In this document: positions 25,750-37,581 of the stretch, piece after piece | How the letters are laid out: the number at the start of each line of letters is the position of its first letter | Position numbering within the stretch: position 1 is the first letter of the stretch | Assembly (NCBI GenBank): GCA_933228895.1 | Contig: OW121858.1 | Location: 26,373,859-26,437,858 of the forward strand | Reading direction: 5' to 3' | Source of the DNA: Platycnemis pennipes | Lineage: Eukaryota > Arthropoda > Insecta > Odonata > Platycnemididae | Length of the DNA: 64,000 nucleotides | Made by a program: the position numbers and the translations under genes | Notes under the pieces: model-generated | What the model saw: the letters and a program-made list of their open reading frames with translations, nothing else | Told to the model about the DNA's origin: nothing | The model's database searches: none

Positions 25750-26298
25750 AATAGATTGGGAGAAATAATTTCAGTCATAGTAGTGAATTGTCGTAGTTTA
25801 AGAAATAAAGTAGCCGAATTTCACCACCTCATAAAAAGTACTGATGCTGATAGAATCGTACGCACAGAAAGATGGCTTTCGAAGGACATATCAGATATGA
25901 AGTATTCCCTAAGTTTTTTACCGCATACAGAAAGGATAGAGTAAGCAGAAACGAAGGAGTAATATTTATAGCTGTGAAGGACCCGTATGTTAGTAGAAGA
26001 AAACTTATTTCAGAGCGAAGTGTAGTAAGTATTTGGTGTTCCGTTAAAAGTAAAAGTAGTGACGCAAAAAAAAGATATATGTAGGTGCATATTACAGGCC
26101 ACCGGATGCAGACATCAATTCTATAATGGAACTAGAGTGAGAGATAGGAACATTGATTTCTCGGAACAAATACAGAGGAATAATAGTAGGTGGAGACTTT
26201 AATCTCCCTTCGATAGACTGGAATACGTGTAGTTTTATAACAGGAGGTAAGGATAAGTAACACTGCGAATCACTGTTGAACACCTTTATGTCACATTT
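25750..26298 (+). pseudogene. CR1/L2-like LINE, endonuclease part
   Basis: Frames at 25756-25944 and 25872-26084, then further downstream, spell an apurinic-type endonuclease domain: VVNCRSLRNK near the start, VGAYYRPPDAD in the middle and GGDFNLPSIDW near the end. Several frameshifts and stops break it. It is cut at 26298 by the minus-strand LINE and continues at about 27508, where the protein text resumes. Confidence 0.8.
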
Positions 26299-27508
26299 TT
26301 TACATCTACTTCTACATAATACTCTGCAAGCCAACATAAAGGTGTGTGGTAAGTGGTGAATTCTCACCAAACATGCACTACATATCATGCATAAAAAAAG
26401 TATAGTACTCGTATAGGTACTGTTCAAAACTACGCTATTTAAAAAAAGATAAAAATAGCGAAGCATACATTCAAAAACATGCCGTTAGTTGGGTTAGCTA
26501 TAAGTCCTTATACCAACATGCAGGTACCAATGTTATCCATTGCTACACTCGTACTGGATATATTTACCGTTATTCATATCCCTCAATGTACGTAGAAAAA
26601 AGGGCATTTTGAATCTGTCAGTTTGGCAATCATTTTCTCTAATTTCGTGATTATGGTCCAGTCTACCATAGTAAGTTGGGGTTCACAAAATATTTTTAAC
26701 ATCATCACTGAAAATATGGTCTTGGAATTTGTTTTAAGAGATTATGTCTAAATTTCAATCTGCTACGATCTTCTTCAATTCAAGTGCTAAGAGGAGAGCT
26801 ATTCATTTTCCAAACATTCATCAAGAGACAATTATTAAATTTTAATTCTAAGTGCCATGTATCACACCAATCTTCAATTGCTTGTAGGTCATCATTTAAA
26901 TATTCTTTATCGTTTGGGCATAGAATTCCCCTGTACACTACAGTGTCATCGGCAAATAGACGAAGCTTACTTATGACAACCTTATTGATATCATTTATGT
27001 ACAGGAGGAACAGGAGTGGACCTATCACAGTACCTGATGGGACACCCAAAGTGACTTTAATTGCCGGTGAGGTAACACCGTCCAAAACAACCCTTTGCAC
27101 CCGATCATGCAGGAAATCATTTATCCATGATTTAATGTAACTGTCTATGCCATAATATTTTAATTTCAAGATTAGTTTGCTATGAGACACCTTCTCGAAA
27201 GCTTTTTTGAAATCGAGAAATATAGCATCCACTGGAATATAATTTTCGCCAGAAACTAAAATATTGTGAGAAAAGAGAGCAAGTTGAGTTTCACATGATT
27301 TGCTCTTCCGGAACCCATGCTGAACATCGGCCAATAAATTCTGGCTATATAGTTGTCCCATGACTGAACTAATAATTATATGTTCCAGGACCTTGCATGA
27401 AATGGATGTGAGGGATATAGGTCTGTAGTTAAATGGCTGCTCCCTATCACCACTTTTAAAAATGGGTGTTACATCGGCTGCTTTTCAGTCCATCGGTACG
27501 ACGAAACT
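26299..27508 (-). pseudogene. CR1/L2-like LINE inserted into another LINE, 5'-truncated
   Basis: A 193-codon frame (26780-27361) plus upstream sequence encodes the palm of a reverse transcriptase: NYRPISLTSISCKVLEH, HGFRKSKSCETQL, FLDFKKAFEKVSH, GPLLFLLYINDI and the catalytic FADD box. The insertion begins near 27508 inside the text just before the RT core and ends near 26299 with a tail reading, on the plus strand, ACATCTACTTCTACATAATA, a 3' end style common in insect CR1-like repeats. It interrupts the plus-strand LINE exactly between its endonuclease and linker. Confidence 0.85.
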
Positions 27509-29240
27509 TTAAAACAACTAGTAAAAGAACCGACCAGGGGAGACAACATACTAGGCTTATTCGCAACAAATATACCCGAATAAGTTCTAAATGTAGCTAC
27601 AGACAGGAATTAGTGATCATAAAATAGTTCATGCGATATTGAATGTAGGCGTTGAAAAACATTATAAACCAAGGAGGAGGGTATACTTATTTGGCAAGGC
27701 TAATTAACGACGGTATGAAAGAGGAATTAAGGGAATCGTTTAATGTATTTAGCGAACAAAGCAAAGGATTAGATATAGAGGATTCGGGGAGAGAAATTAT
27801 TGAGGTCACCCGTAAAGCAGTTAATAAATATATACCAAGTAAATTGATAATACAGAGCATAGGTGGTATGACGCGGAGGTTAGGAAATCACTAAAGCGAC
27901 GAAGGGTATGCCATGCTGAGATGAAAAATGAAGGACAGGGTCTATCGGTAGAGGAAAAAAATGAGTTAGTTCAAAACTATAAAAAATCGAGAGCATTAGC
28001 AAGGAAATCATGTCGGCAAGCGTTATCACATTTCAAGAGCAAGATGTTAGGAGAATATTTAGATAGCAATCCTAAAGTGTTTTGGTCATATGTGAGAGAG
28101 AGAACTTCAGGGAAATAGGTCCACAGTAGGTACACACACTTAAAAGTGATAAAGGAATTAGAGTCACCTGAGGGTTTGGAAAATGCCAATACTTTAAAAG
28201 CCTTCTTCCAAAGCGTATTCAACTCATCGTCACACATCGCAGTGGAGCCTCCGCCGAAAACATTCAGTGAGCAAATGCCCGAATTAAAAATTTCATGTCG
28301 CGGAATAGAGCAGCAGTTAAAAAACATTAGTAAAAACAAATCACCAGGTCCCGATCAAATTCCTTCCCGGGTATATAAAACATTAGCTTCTGAAATAGCC
28401 CCCTATCTAGAAATAATATTCAATAAAACACTAAAGAACCGCACAGTACCTACGCAGGGATTGGAAAGTAGCTAACATTACACCTATTTTTGAAAGCGGT
28501 GATAGGAAAGAACCTAGTAACTACAGACCCATTTCACTCACGTTAATCTCTTGCAAAGTATTTGAGAACATTGTAGTCAGTACAATCATGGGGCATTTGG
28601 ATATCAGGGATTGCTCATAAACAGACAACGTGGGTTCCGGAAAGGTAGATCCTGCGAGACACAATAAGCTTTATTTGTACACGATATTTTAGTCAACGGC
28701 GAAAACAGTACTGAAGTTCATGCGATAGATTTAAGATTTTAAAAATGCATTCGATAAAGTACCACATGATAAATTAATCTTGAAATTAGAGAGTTTTGGT
28801 TTAAATAATGACGTTGTGTGTTGGATAAAAGAATTCTTAAGTGGGCGAGAGCAGAGGGTTGTCATAGATGGTATCATGTCAGACACAATCAAAGTCACAT
28901 CGGGAGTTCCCCAGGGTAGCGTAGTTAGTTCTACGCTTAGACTTTTTGCAGACGATACTGTAGTGCGCAGGGGTATATCAGAAGAAGACAGGAAGCAAGG
29001 ATTTAGATATAATTCAAGACATGGAGGAGGAATAATTCTATAGAGCGATCCTATAAAATTAATAACACGAAGGTCGAAAGCGTTGAAACCATAAGGTATT
29101 TAGGTGAAACAATCACTAAAGATTTATCGTGGAGAAGACACATCCGGGAAATATGCGGCCGAGCGAAGAGAAAGCTAGGATTTATAAAAAGAGTACTTGG
29201 GAAATGTGACGAGAAGACAAAATAGCGATGTTACTTTTCA
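27509..29240 (+). pseudogene. CR1/L2-like LINE, linker and reverse transcriptase part
   Basis: Text resumes as KQLVKEPTRGDNILGLFATN, followed by a linker, then the reverse transcriptase entry motif SPGPDQIPSRVYK, a degraded middle, KNAFDKVPHDKLILKL, VTSGVPQGSVV and FADD. The segment between VPQGSVV and FADD, normally about 30 residues, is deleted. Frames change at least six times. The tail (YLGETITKDLSW-like) ends near 29240. Together with 25750-26298 it is one dead element. Confidence 0.8.
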
Positions 29241-29957
29241 CTTAGCACATGAAATATAAGCAGTTTAATCCGGATTATCATGCCCAGTTAAAATCAGAAC
29301 GATAAAATTTCTTGGAAAAAGTTTCGGGTCCCCCTCCGTATCGCCTGGGAAATTCGGGGCCCCAGGCCCTGTTCTCGAAAGTAAATTGAGAAAAGTGAAT
29401 TGAGGTAAAATAGTTAAAATGGGGAGCTTGTGTTCAATAAACTGACAGTAAAACGCAGAATAATGGTCACCTGGTCCGACCGAGTAACCATTTACCGTGA
29501 AATTTAATATTTCCTTTTTAATGCATTAGAATGGATCTACAGTTACTGGATTACTCGTGCAAACTATTGTACTATTTAGGATCGGAAAAAATTGCTTCCA
29601 ACACATATTGGATAAAAGTACAGGGGGTTGACTCCTTCAAGCACCAATCTTGTTTATGTAAGTAATGCTAAATGGAAGCGTATTTTACGTTTACGTCCGA
29701 ATTGGAAAAAATCCGAATCTTACGAATATAATCAACATTTTCGTAGAACTGCAGTTTAGTTTTTCTCGTATATTTCAAAAAAATATCGGAGACATTTCAT
29801 CCCTCTGAAACTGCGGCACTGCGATTCAATAACTTTTGAAAGGCCAATTTACAAACGTAAATTCCTGCTTGACTTCAAGTGATACCACTGAAGAGACAAA
29901 GGAAGGAGACAGCTTATGAGCCTTCTAGAAGAAAAATGTTTGATATAAGACACCGTT

Positions 29958-30435
29958 TCACTTCTCTGTTAGCTCTGGGAAATAATGCACCATTTAGCTG
30001 CAAATACTGCAGTATATGTGCGAAATGCAGAACTATGAAAACACAGGTCAAACAGCATATGTGCTTCAAGAATTGGAACAAGTCCTCGACGGAAATGGAA
30101 CCCGACATAATTGTCGAGGGATTTAAAACAAGAGTAGAGATGCACAATTTGAAGTACCACCGGCTTATAGGCGATATAATATGATGTGCTTGTCATGAAT
30201 TTTATAAATGGGTGTTGTGTAATTAGTTTTATCTTTCTTCACGCAAATACGATAAAACTTCCATTTAATTCGTAGGGGATGGCGACAGCAGTGCTACCAA
30301 GAAATTGGCCGAACTTCTTCCCTACGGCGTTGATCTCCCTGTCATTAAAATAGATTGCACCAATCACTTGCCGCGATATTGCTGTAAGAGGTGGAGAGAA
30401 ATAGCTAAGGAAGCAAACTCCACAGAAACAAGATA
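29958..30435 (+). pseudogene. Mutator-like (PF20700-type) transposase fragment, two exons
   Basis: Exon text runs from about LLALGNNAP through CKYCSICAKC, HMCFKNWNKSSTEMEPDIIV and YHRLIG, ending at 30170. After a 105-bp gap it continues as DGDSSATKKLAELLPYG and IDCTNHLPRYC to a stop near 30435. The join falls inside the Gly codon before DGDSS; the downstream side has a TAG acceptor (30273-30275) and the upstream side starts GC rather than GT, either a rare GC-AG intron or a decayed donor. The family is known from arthropod DNA transposons. The N-terminal part and any YqaJ domain are missing from T1. Confidence 0.75.
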
Positions 30436-30684
30436 GACAATATTAAGGCGATGGACCGAAGGATGCTAAGAAACATGCATGGAATTAAATAATGGACCGC
30501 AAATGACACAATATACGAAAAAGCTACAATTGACCCACTAGAAAAAATAATAACAAATCAAAGTACGAAATACTACAAAACGATAGAAAACAGTGAAAAC
30601 ACAGCTATGGAATGTGCAGCCTTAAATAAAAACAATCCAATTGACAGTTTCCATAGACCGAATGATATTTTAATGAATAATTAA
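30430..30684 (+). pseudogene. Jockey/RTE-like LINE C-terminal fragment
   Basis: One frame reads like the end of a non-LTR reverse transcriptase: MLRNMHGIK, WTANDTIYEKATIDPLEK, then KYYKTIENSENTA, with a stop followed by a short AT-rich tail. One in-frame stop occurs after GIK. It abuts the Mutator-like fragment directly. Confidence 0.5.
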
Positions 30685-31599
30685 AGATCCTAGTCGGTTC
30701 CGGGATTAAAATGACACATATAATAAGCCAGTTTTTGGCATACTATGAAATAAAGTCACCCTAGGGTGACGAGCCATCAGTCAGTCAGTTTTATTTCATT
30801 GAATTACTGATGCTCAATTTTCTTTTTTAAGATTCTCTCTTTTGGACTTTTCATCTATCGAATAAATATAATTTACCGTAGTCCATAAAAAGTTTTGCTC
30901 CAGTTCACACTTACAATGACGTTGTGTTTTAGTTTTTTCTCGATCCCATTTAATTTCTGGACAAACTTTAGACGGAGTTACACTCGTATTGGAAAAATCT
31001 TGCAATAAAGGAATTAGGTCGAAGACACGAGAAGCATTTTACTTCTGTGCTGAAAATAAATAGCCCCGAATATTTTACCTGGTAGCGAGAGTGGACTAAA
31101 TCAAATCCCACTTATAGACAAGTTACGTTTGTGTTAGGTGAGTAGCAAAGATAAGCGGATAGCTAAGATGAGGAATACGAATGAATCACTCGTAAAAAAA
31201 GATTCTCTCGGCCTTCCTCGAAGGGATCGAGTGACGACGTGTGACGCAATAGGCGATAAGGAACATTTGGACCGGTGGTCACTCATTGGTGACTGAATAA
31301 ATAAGCCACTCCCCAAACACCCCTCAAAGATGACCCTCTCCTCCCAGTAAAGTTACCCATCCCACTGAAACTGAAGCGGCGGCTCTCGGAACTAACCCCC
31401 GTGGCGGTTACTCAAGAGATATTGGTTTGGTATAGAACAGCCTTAAATTTGCAGAGATTTTACGAAGAAAAAAATGTGCCTTTTCATCTATAAGGTGGAA
31501 TACCATATAAACATCAATGATACATCTTTACCAGTTTCACATGTTCACCATGGCCATGGTGTCCCTACCTAAGGTTAACCTTTATACTCAGATACCTTT

Positions 31600-32100
31600 C
31601 CCAAGCAGCAATCAATATCCCTACAAGTACATTAACCTCTTCCACAATATCTTTTTTGTATTAACCCTTAATGTATTACACAAAAATCAATCAAATTTCC
31701 ACTGCATCATGCGATATTTATATATTTTTGAAAATAATTATTTTAAATTTTAAAATAATGATAATATTAATATTTTGTTTTTCTTTCTCATTTTAATACG
31801 TGGTGTAATTTTAGTTTGGTTTCAGATTTTGTTTAACATGCATGGACTATCTATATAATGTCAATTAAGATTATAATATCATTGATAGTACAACTTGGAT
31901 ATCTATGTAATGTTATTTTTACAACTTAATATGGATGTTACAAATAGGATGTCTATGTAACGTTATTCTTACGACTCGTCGTGGATGTTACAAATAGGAT
32001 GTCTATGCAACGTTGTCTAAATATCCCTCGTGTAATAACAACGTGTTTTGGATATATCAACCTTATTTAGATATCCGATGGATATCATCTGCTGCTTGGG
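31600..32100. mobile_element. 501-bp MITE with CCCAAGCAGCA termini
   Basis: It starts CCCAAGCAGCA and ends TGCTGCTTGGG, a perfect 11-bp inverted repeat that extends imperfectly into ATATCC. Copy B has the uninterrupted site (ATACCTTTAATATA near 3073-3086), which implies a 2-bp TT target duplication. Inside are about two and a half copies of a 52-bp unit (GGATGTCTATGTAACGTTAT plus GGATGTTACAAATA, 31895-32020). It has no coding capacity, so it depends on a transposase elsewhere. Superfamily not assigned. Confidence 0.9.
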
Positions 32101-34661
32101 TTAATATATATGACATGCACATATCATACAAAACACACCTTACACAAAGCATATCATGACCATATAACAAAAGATATTACACAAAATAACTTGTGTACAC
32201 CAAAAATAATACTCTACATATATTCATTACCTGACAAGGATAACCTTGCCAGATTACCTCCAATTTGTACTTTAAATCCACTTTAATCTGTATAATCCTT
32301 TCCCGGAACCTGTTTCATCTTCCCTTCAGAACAGGTTCATTGCTTCTTTCCTCTCTCTTTATGCTTCTCTCATTATGCCTCATCTTTTCCATGTGAATGG
32401 CATAGATTGCTGCTTTCCTCAATACACTTGTACAGCCACATCTTTTATCGCCCTGCAAAGGACAAGAGAAAAAATTAATTTCGAGCTTCATCATTAAATG
32501 AGATCAGCAATACAAAATTTTATCATATATTAACAGTAGTGAGATATCAATAAATTGTTTTGGATACACATGAGCAGCATCAACATATTAGGGGCACCCT
32601 CTGGTTTCTTTGGAAGGTTTTTAGTTTGAGGTTCCCTGACAACACCCTACAGCTAAATCTTTCCAATAATGTCCCTTCCTTAACTCTTTCTATTTCTGTC
32701 AACACTATCCTTGTCGTCATCTCACATCAACACCATCCAATTCTTGCATGTCCTACCGGTGACTGAAGGTATCTCCACCCATATACTTTTATAGGACCCA
32801 GCAACCACATCTCAAATATTTTATGCACCCAATTGATTCAGTCTGTATTTATCTGCTTTAAGGGGGCTCTATACCACTGAAAAAAACGCGTCCGCAGACG
32901 TCTACGCGTTCTTGATTTACGACTTAAATATACTAGTTATTGCAAATCTGATTGAGCAGTACTCTAGAATAAGGATTAATACTTAGCATAAGTATTGCAG
33001 TTATGGGCGTTTCACTTTCTATATAAATAGATCGAAAGCTGAAAAACGTAAATTTGTCCAAAATCAGGAGCTCACCATGAAGCCTTGGACGCATATTTCT
33101 TTAAAATCTTTTCAATCATGCTATATAACCAACCTTCATCTCCATGTTGGACCATGGTAATGTTCCATAAAGCGTATTTTAGCGTCACAGTGAACATTCT
33201 CGTGGACCTATGCAACGCATTTTTCACGACTCCTCGATCTAAATTACGTGTTCCATCGGCGGCGCTGCGATTTCCGCTGTCAGCCTGAGAGCGAGTGGCA
33301 GCGCTTAGGAGGGGGGAAGAGCGGGTAGGGGTGGGGTGAGCGATGAGGGGAGGTGTAGCTTTTTGGGACGCCCCTCGACCTTGTATTTCAACATGGTACG
33401 AGGCCCCCATGAAAATACCATGAGGGATAAGATTTCACAGCTGTCTTTGCTGCTCGCGCTTACTCCCAATGTTGATCGCTCGATATCGATCGATCCTTAG
33501 TAAAGGATCATATTCACTCTTCAACCAGTCCTTTTGTACTCGGATTGTTCAAATATTTTGTCGTAGTGATTGGCGTAGACAGTGGAGAGTGGAGGGGGGT
33601 GATCATCCGAGCACCTGTAAGTTATTACTATATTACGATAAATTGTGGGTGTGTCTGTTGCCTCAATCGCGTTAATGAATCTATCATTGCTTGTCCAGGA
33701 AGCGTTTCTGGAGATTATTTATTTTTTTTCCTTTGCAAATTTGCTTAAACGGTCTGTTCCTTATTGATCAAATGGTCATCCATTGCTCTCAAGATAATGA
33801 AAGTACTTTATGTCTACATTACGGTGATGCCATAATTTTGCCGGAATCTACGGTGACAAAAGCTTACGATCCAACAGGAAGACGAATCTTCGGTATAAAA
33901 CTTTTTCTTCTAGGGAGGAAAAAAGATTTTTTTCCTCCCTTAAACTATGGGAAAACATGCTTTCTTGCATAATATCAGACATGGAAGTGATAGAGGAGAA
34001 AAGGAAAGGGTTTTTCAGCAAATTTCGTCAGATGTGTAACATGGAAATATTTTTAAATACTGAAAACCCTAATGAAAAAAATTGTATCAGTTAACAAGGC
34101 ATGGTTATACTGTAAATTCCTTGTCATATCTTGTATATCGCCTCTAAGATGTGCATTTCTTTGAACTTCTGAATTCGGTCTTCAATAGTTGACTCCTTTT
34201 TTGATAGCATTACGGGATGATCTAACCCCGCGCACATTGCTACCAACGAGTTTGTAAAATATCCCAAATACAATGATATTAAGTAGAGATCGTACTGTTA
34301 AAGTTTTCAAGTACTACCCTAATCTACTCAGACTAAAATTATCTGTTGAAAATCCAATTTAATAACCACATTTCTAAAATAACTTCGGATATCATAGATA
34401 AATATAATCTTCTCAAGTAAATAACTTCATGACATTCTCTCTCGAGACATGCCGCCATCAAAATTCTGCTAATGTGCTTTTGAAATATATATATGCGAAG
34501 CGGGTGCCATAAACTGTGGGATAATGACAAGGGTTTAATTACAGGTTGCCAATACGATATGAACTGACCAAGGATATTCACAACTAGCGGAGCTTAGTGC
34601 AGTTCTCGATATGCCGTGTATTACTCCTAGAACGTACCTAAAAATGCAATAATACGTCATT

Positions 34662-34880
34662 TTAGGAATGCATGATGCTGCGTGGGAGGTTATGAGGCGT
34701 GCCGGGAAGTAGGAATATGATCTCGCCGTGCAGGCTGGAGACGTGGATACCGATGGTATACCCTTGATAGCAGTGGCTGCCAATGGGTCTTTAAGGAATA
34801 GATCGTATTGGACTAACTACAACTCACTTTCCGGAGTGGTACGCGAAGCTATTTCTACTTACTTTTTTTAATTGTAATGA
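34662..34880 (+). pseudogene. Mutator-like transposase, upstream fragment
   Basis: One frame reads GMHDAAWEVMRRAGK, stop, then EYDLAVQAGDVDTDGIPLIA and NRSYWTNYNSLSGVVREA. This is the segment that precedes the CKYCSIC part found in T1 in proteins of this family. The family usually has an acidic residue in the V-x-x-D-G-x-W position; here the text is VAANGSL, so a probable catalytic Asp is lost. One in-frame TAG is present. Confidence 0.7.
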
Positions 34881-35363
34881 ACTAGCGGGGGGGAGGGAGG
34901 GGGGCGTTGAATTTCAACAGCGTGGAAAATATCAAAATCAATGCATTGCCTTTAAAAGGCATTTCTCCAAAAAACCTTGCATATTATTTTTAAATATTTT
35001 AGATAGCTGAATTACCCGGTGTTGCCGGAGATCATAATTTTTCATAACTCATATGAGGAGAGTGAGGTTGGTTCATAGTTGTCACATAGTTTTCACTGTT
35101 GGTTTTACGATCTCGCTGTAGACGAAGCTCTCGTCCCTATGTAGATTGGTATTTATATGTATATTTGCGTAAAACTCTTTTCACCATTCTCCTCACAAGT
35201 AGCTTAGGACAGTTTTACAAAGATATCATTATATCTTGATTGGTACGATTTTACCTTATTATAAAATGCATATATCCAATTATATCAAAACCCTTTTACA
35301 TGTGATAGATAACGGCAGTGCGACACAGAGGGAGAGTATTGAAAAAGTAGGAGCTATATAAAA

Positions 35364-35705
35364 ATGGAGACTAAAGGAAAAATTGAAAATAGATTGCAGG
35401 CGTTCGAGATGTGGGTGTGGAGGAAGAAGGAAAATGAGCTTTGGACAGAGAGAAACGGAAATGCAGGAGTACTTGACTTCGTTTGGGAGGAGGAGGAGAA
35501 GCTGCTGGATGGGATTAGGGGAAGGCAGAGTAGGTGGCTTGAACAGGTAATTAGGGGCGATGGGTTGCTCAGAGTCGTGATAGAGGGAATAATGTTTGGC
35601 AAGCAGGGCAGGGGAAGGATGAGAATAGGTTTATGGACGGGATGAAGAAGGGTAGGACATGCGCGGAGAGAGAGAAAGATCCTATGGGTGCAGATCAGAA
35701 CTCTG
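35364..35705 (+). pseudogene. RTE-like LINE C-terminal fragment inside T2
   Basis: The frame 35364-35645 reads RLQAFEMWVWRKKE, WTERNGNAGVLDFV, RGRQSRWLEQVIRGDGLLR and EGIMFGKQGRGR, the standard C-terminal tail of RTE-type reverse transcriptases. It then shifts frame into DGMKKGRTCAERE and stops being recognisable near 35705. It separates the two halves of the transposase gene of T2. Confidence 0.75.
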
Positions 35706-35709
35706 CGTG

Positions 35710-36377
35710 CATTGAGAGTGACAATCGGGAAGTAGATGAGCACTCCAAGACCAGCCTCCTGAAATCGCTCTCATTGAATGAAAAAGAGACAGAGGAATTA
35801 GAGGCACTAACCAGGAATCAGCGGTACTCAAGGCCGTTGATGCCTGAAAGCCTAAAAAGACTGACAGCATCCACATTCGGCCGTGTGTGCAAATTGAGGC
35901 CCAAAGCAACCAGGACAAATACTGTGAAGTCCATTTTACGCCCATCCTTCTCGGGAAGGAAATCCACAGAATACAGTAAGGCTATGGAACGAAGAGCCAT
36001 TGAGGCCTACGCGGGGGAAAGCGGATGCACAGGGAATGTTTGTAGACCAGGAATTGCCATTTCTGGCGGCTCCCCCAATGGGCTAATACCTGACGGTAGA
36101 GGTGTTCTGGAAATAAAACGCCCTTGATCTTGTAGGGAGGTCACTCCTATTGAACGCATTAAAAATAACCATGTTTTGCCATATTCTTGAAGGGAAATTA
36201 AAACAAAAAAGAGATCATCAATATTATTATCAAGTTCAAGAACAACTGCATTATAATAAGGAGTATCGCATTTTTATTTTTTGGGCCCCACGAGGCATTT
36301 TATATGAAAATTTAAGAGGGTTGACAGATTCTGGGCCAATCAAATGGTGTGTAACTAACACAAGTAACACGCAATAA
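35710..36377 (+). pseudogene. YqaJ-type nuclease domain of the T2 transposon gene
   Basis: The open frame to 36127 carries LNEKETEELEALTRNQRYS, RLTASTFGRVCKLRP, SILRPSFSGRKSTEYSKAM and the C-terminal SPNGLIPDGRGVLEIKRP. It continues in another frame (36150-36377) as KRDHQYYYQVQEQLHYNKEY and IFWAPRGILYE. YqaJ nucleases have the lambda-exonuclease fold with a PD...E-x-K active site; here the Asp is Asn (SPNG) while E-I-K remains, so it is dead. In T3 the same domain directly follows the Mutator-like domain. Confidence 0.8.
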
Positions 36378-36659
36378 AATTAAAAAATTGCCTTATCTAA
36401 TATTCATGTTTTCGTGATTTGTGGAAAAACCGGAGGTGATGTAGGAATTTGAAGGTAATTTTCGGAATCCTCATAACAGTACGGCTCATTTCACACAACA
36501 AAATCTTGCATATTGGTGATAGTCACTGATTTTCGTAGCGCTTACAATTAGTACCTTTTCCAAAATTTTTTATCAATTTCCCGTGAAAACAGAAACAGCA
36601 ATTTCTTCAACCGTCAATGTTATATAAAAATTGATAGCGTAAACCTCAAGTAGATTTCT

Positions 36660-37581
36660 TTATTTAAAAATTAGTAATTTTAACTATACTGGCTACATAT
36701 TCCAAATGAGGTCTAACAAGGAAAAAGTAGCCGATTTCTCGTACATGATCGTCTCATTTACCAATACTCTTTTGACGAATCCCAGTTTACGATTACCTTG
36801 ACCCATTATTTCACGTATGTATTCACCCCAGGAAAGATCATGTGTCAGTCTTATCCCAAGATATTTAATGGATTCCAAGTTTGTTTCATTATTACATATT
36901 TTGTAAGTGATAGGAGGAGAAAAATTCTTTTTCCAAAAATTCATTACTACAAATAAAAAAAAAAAAAATTCTAACTGCGACGTATGACACCATTTTTCAA
37001 TTGCTTGTAGGTCAATATTTAAATATTCTTTATCATTTGGGCATAGACTTTCCCTGTACAGTACCGCGTCATCGGCAAATAGACGAAGCTTACTTTTCAC
37101 CACCTTATTGATGTCATTCTTGTACAGTAGGAACAGGAGTGGACCTATCACACTACTTTGTGGGACACCTGAAGTGACTTCAATTGCCGGAGAGGTAACA
37201 CCGTCCAAAACAACCCTTTGCACCCGATCATGCGGGAAATCATTTATCCATGATATAATATTACTGTCTATCCCATAAGATTTTAATATCAAAATTAGTT
37301 TGCTATGAGACACCTTGTCAAAAGCTTTCTTGAAATCGAAAAATATTGCATCCACTGGATATTACTTTCTCCATAAACTAAAATATCGTGGGAAAGGAGA
37401 GCAAGTTGAGTTTCACATGATCTTATCTTCCGGAAACCATACTGAACATAGGACAATAAATTCTGGTTATCTAGATGCCCCATGACTGAACTGACAATTA
37501 TATGTTCCAGGACTTTGCAAGAAATGGATGTGAGGGATATAGGTCGGTAGTTATGTGGGTGCTCCCTATCACCACTTTTAA
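36660..37581 (-). pseudogene. CR1/L2-like LINE fragment inside T2
   Basis: Frames 37295-37597 and 36693-37355 encode SGDREHPHNYRPISLTSI, YGFRKIRSCETQL, FFDFKKAFDKVSH, GPLLFLLYKNDI, FADD and the downstream YLGIRLTHDLSWGEYI segment. It is the same family as 26299-27508 and about 85-90% alike by eye. The 5' end is interrupted at TTAA (37578-37581) by a piggyBac element; the next LINE bases (AAATGG) resume at 40319. Confidence 0.85.

Larger units (their letters stand above)
24821..31446. mobile_element. TTAA-flanked DNA transposon T1 (Kolobok-like), with nested LINEs
   Basis: TTAA target copies lie at 24821-24824 and 31443-31446. The left end reads GGGCGTTCTATACC and the right end, reverse-complemented, GGCTGTTCTATACC, so about 12 of 14 terminal bases match. 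Body 24825-31442, 6.6 kb. It carries a Mutator-like transposase fragment in two exons (29958-30435) plus non-LTR retrotransposon pieces that account for about half its length. The left subterminal region and a GC-rich block (25200-25380) resemble those of T2 and T3. Ends starting GGG with TTAA targets fit Kolobok; piggyBac also uses TTAA but usually has CCC-type ends. Remaining stretches (24825-25740, 29240-29870, 30700-31442) show no gene. Confidence 0.8.

Noticed and set aside
24821..31446. Calling T1 and T2 piggyBac because of TTAA
   Set aside because: Ends start GGG rather than CCC and the internal gene is Mutator-like/YqaJ; the only piggyBac transposase belongs to the nested element with its own ends.
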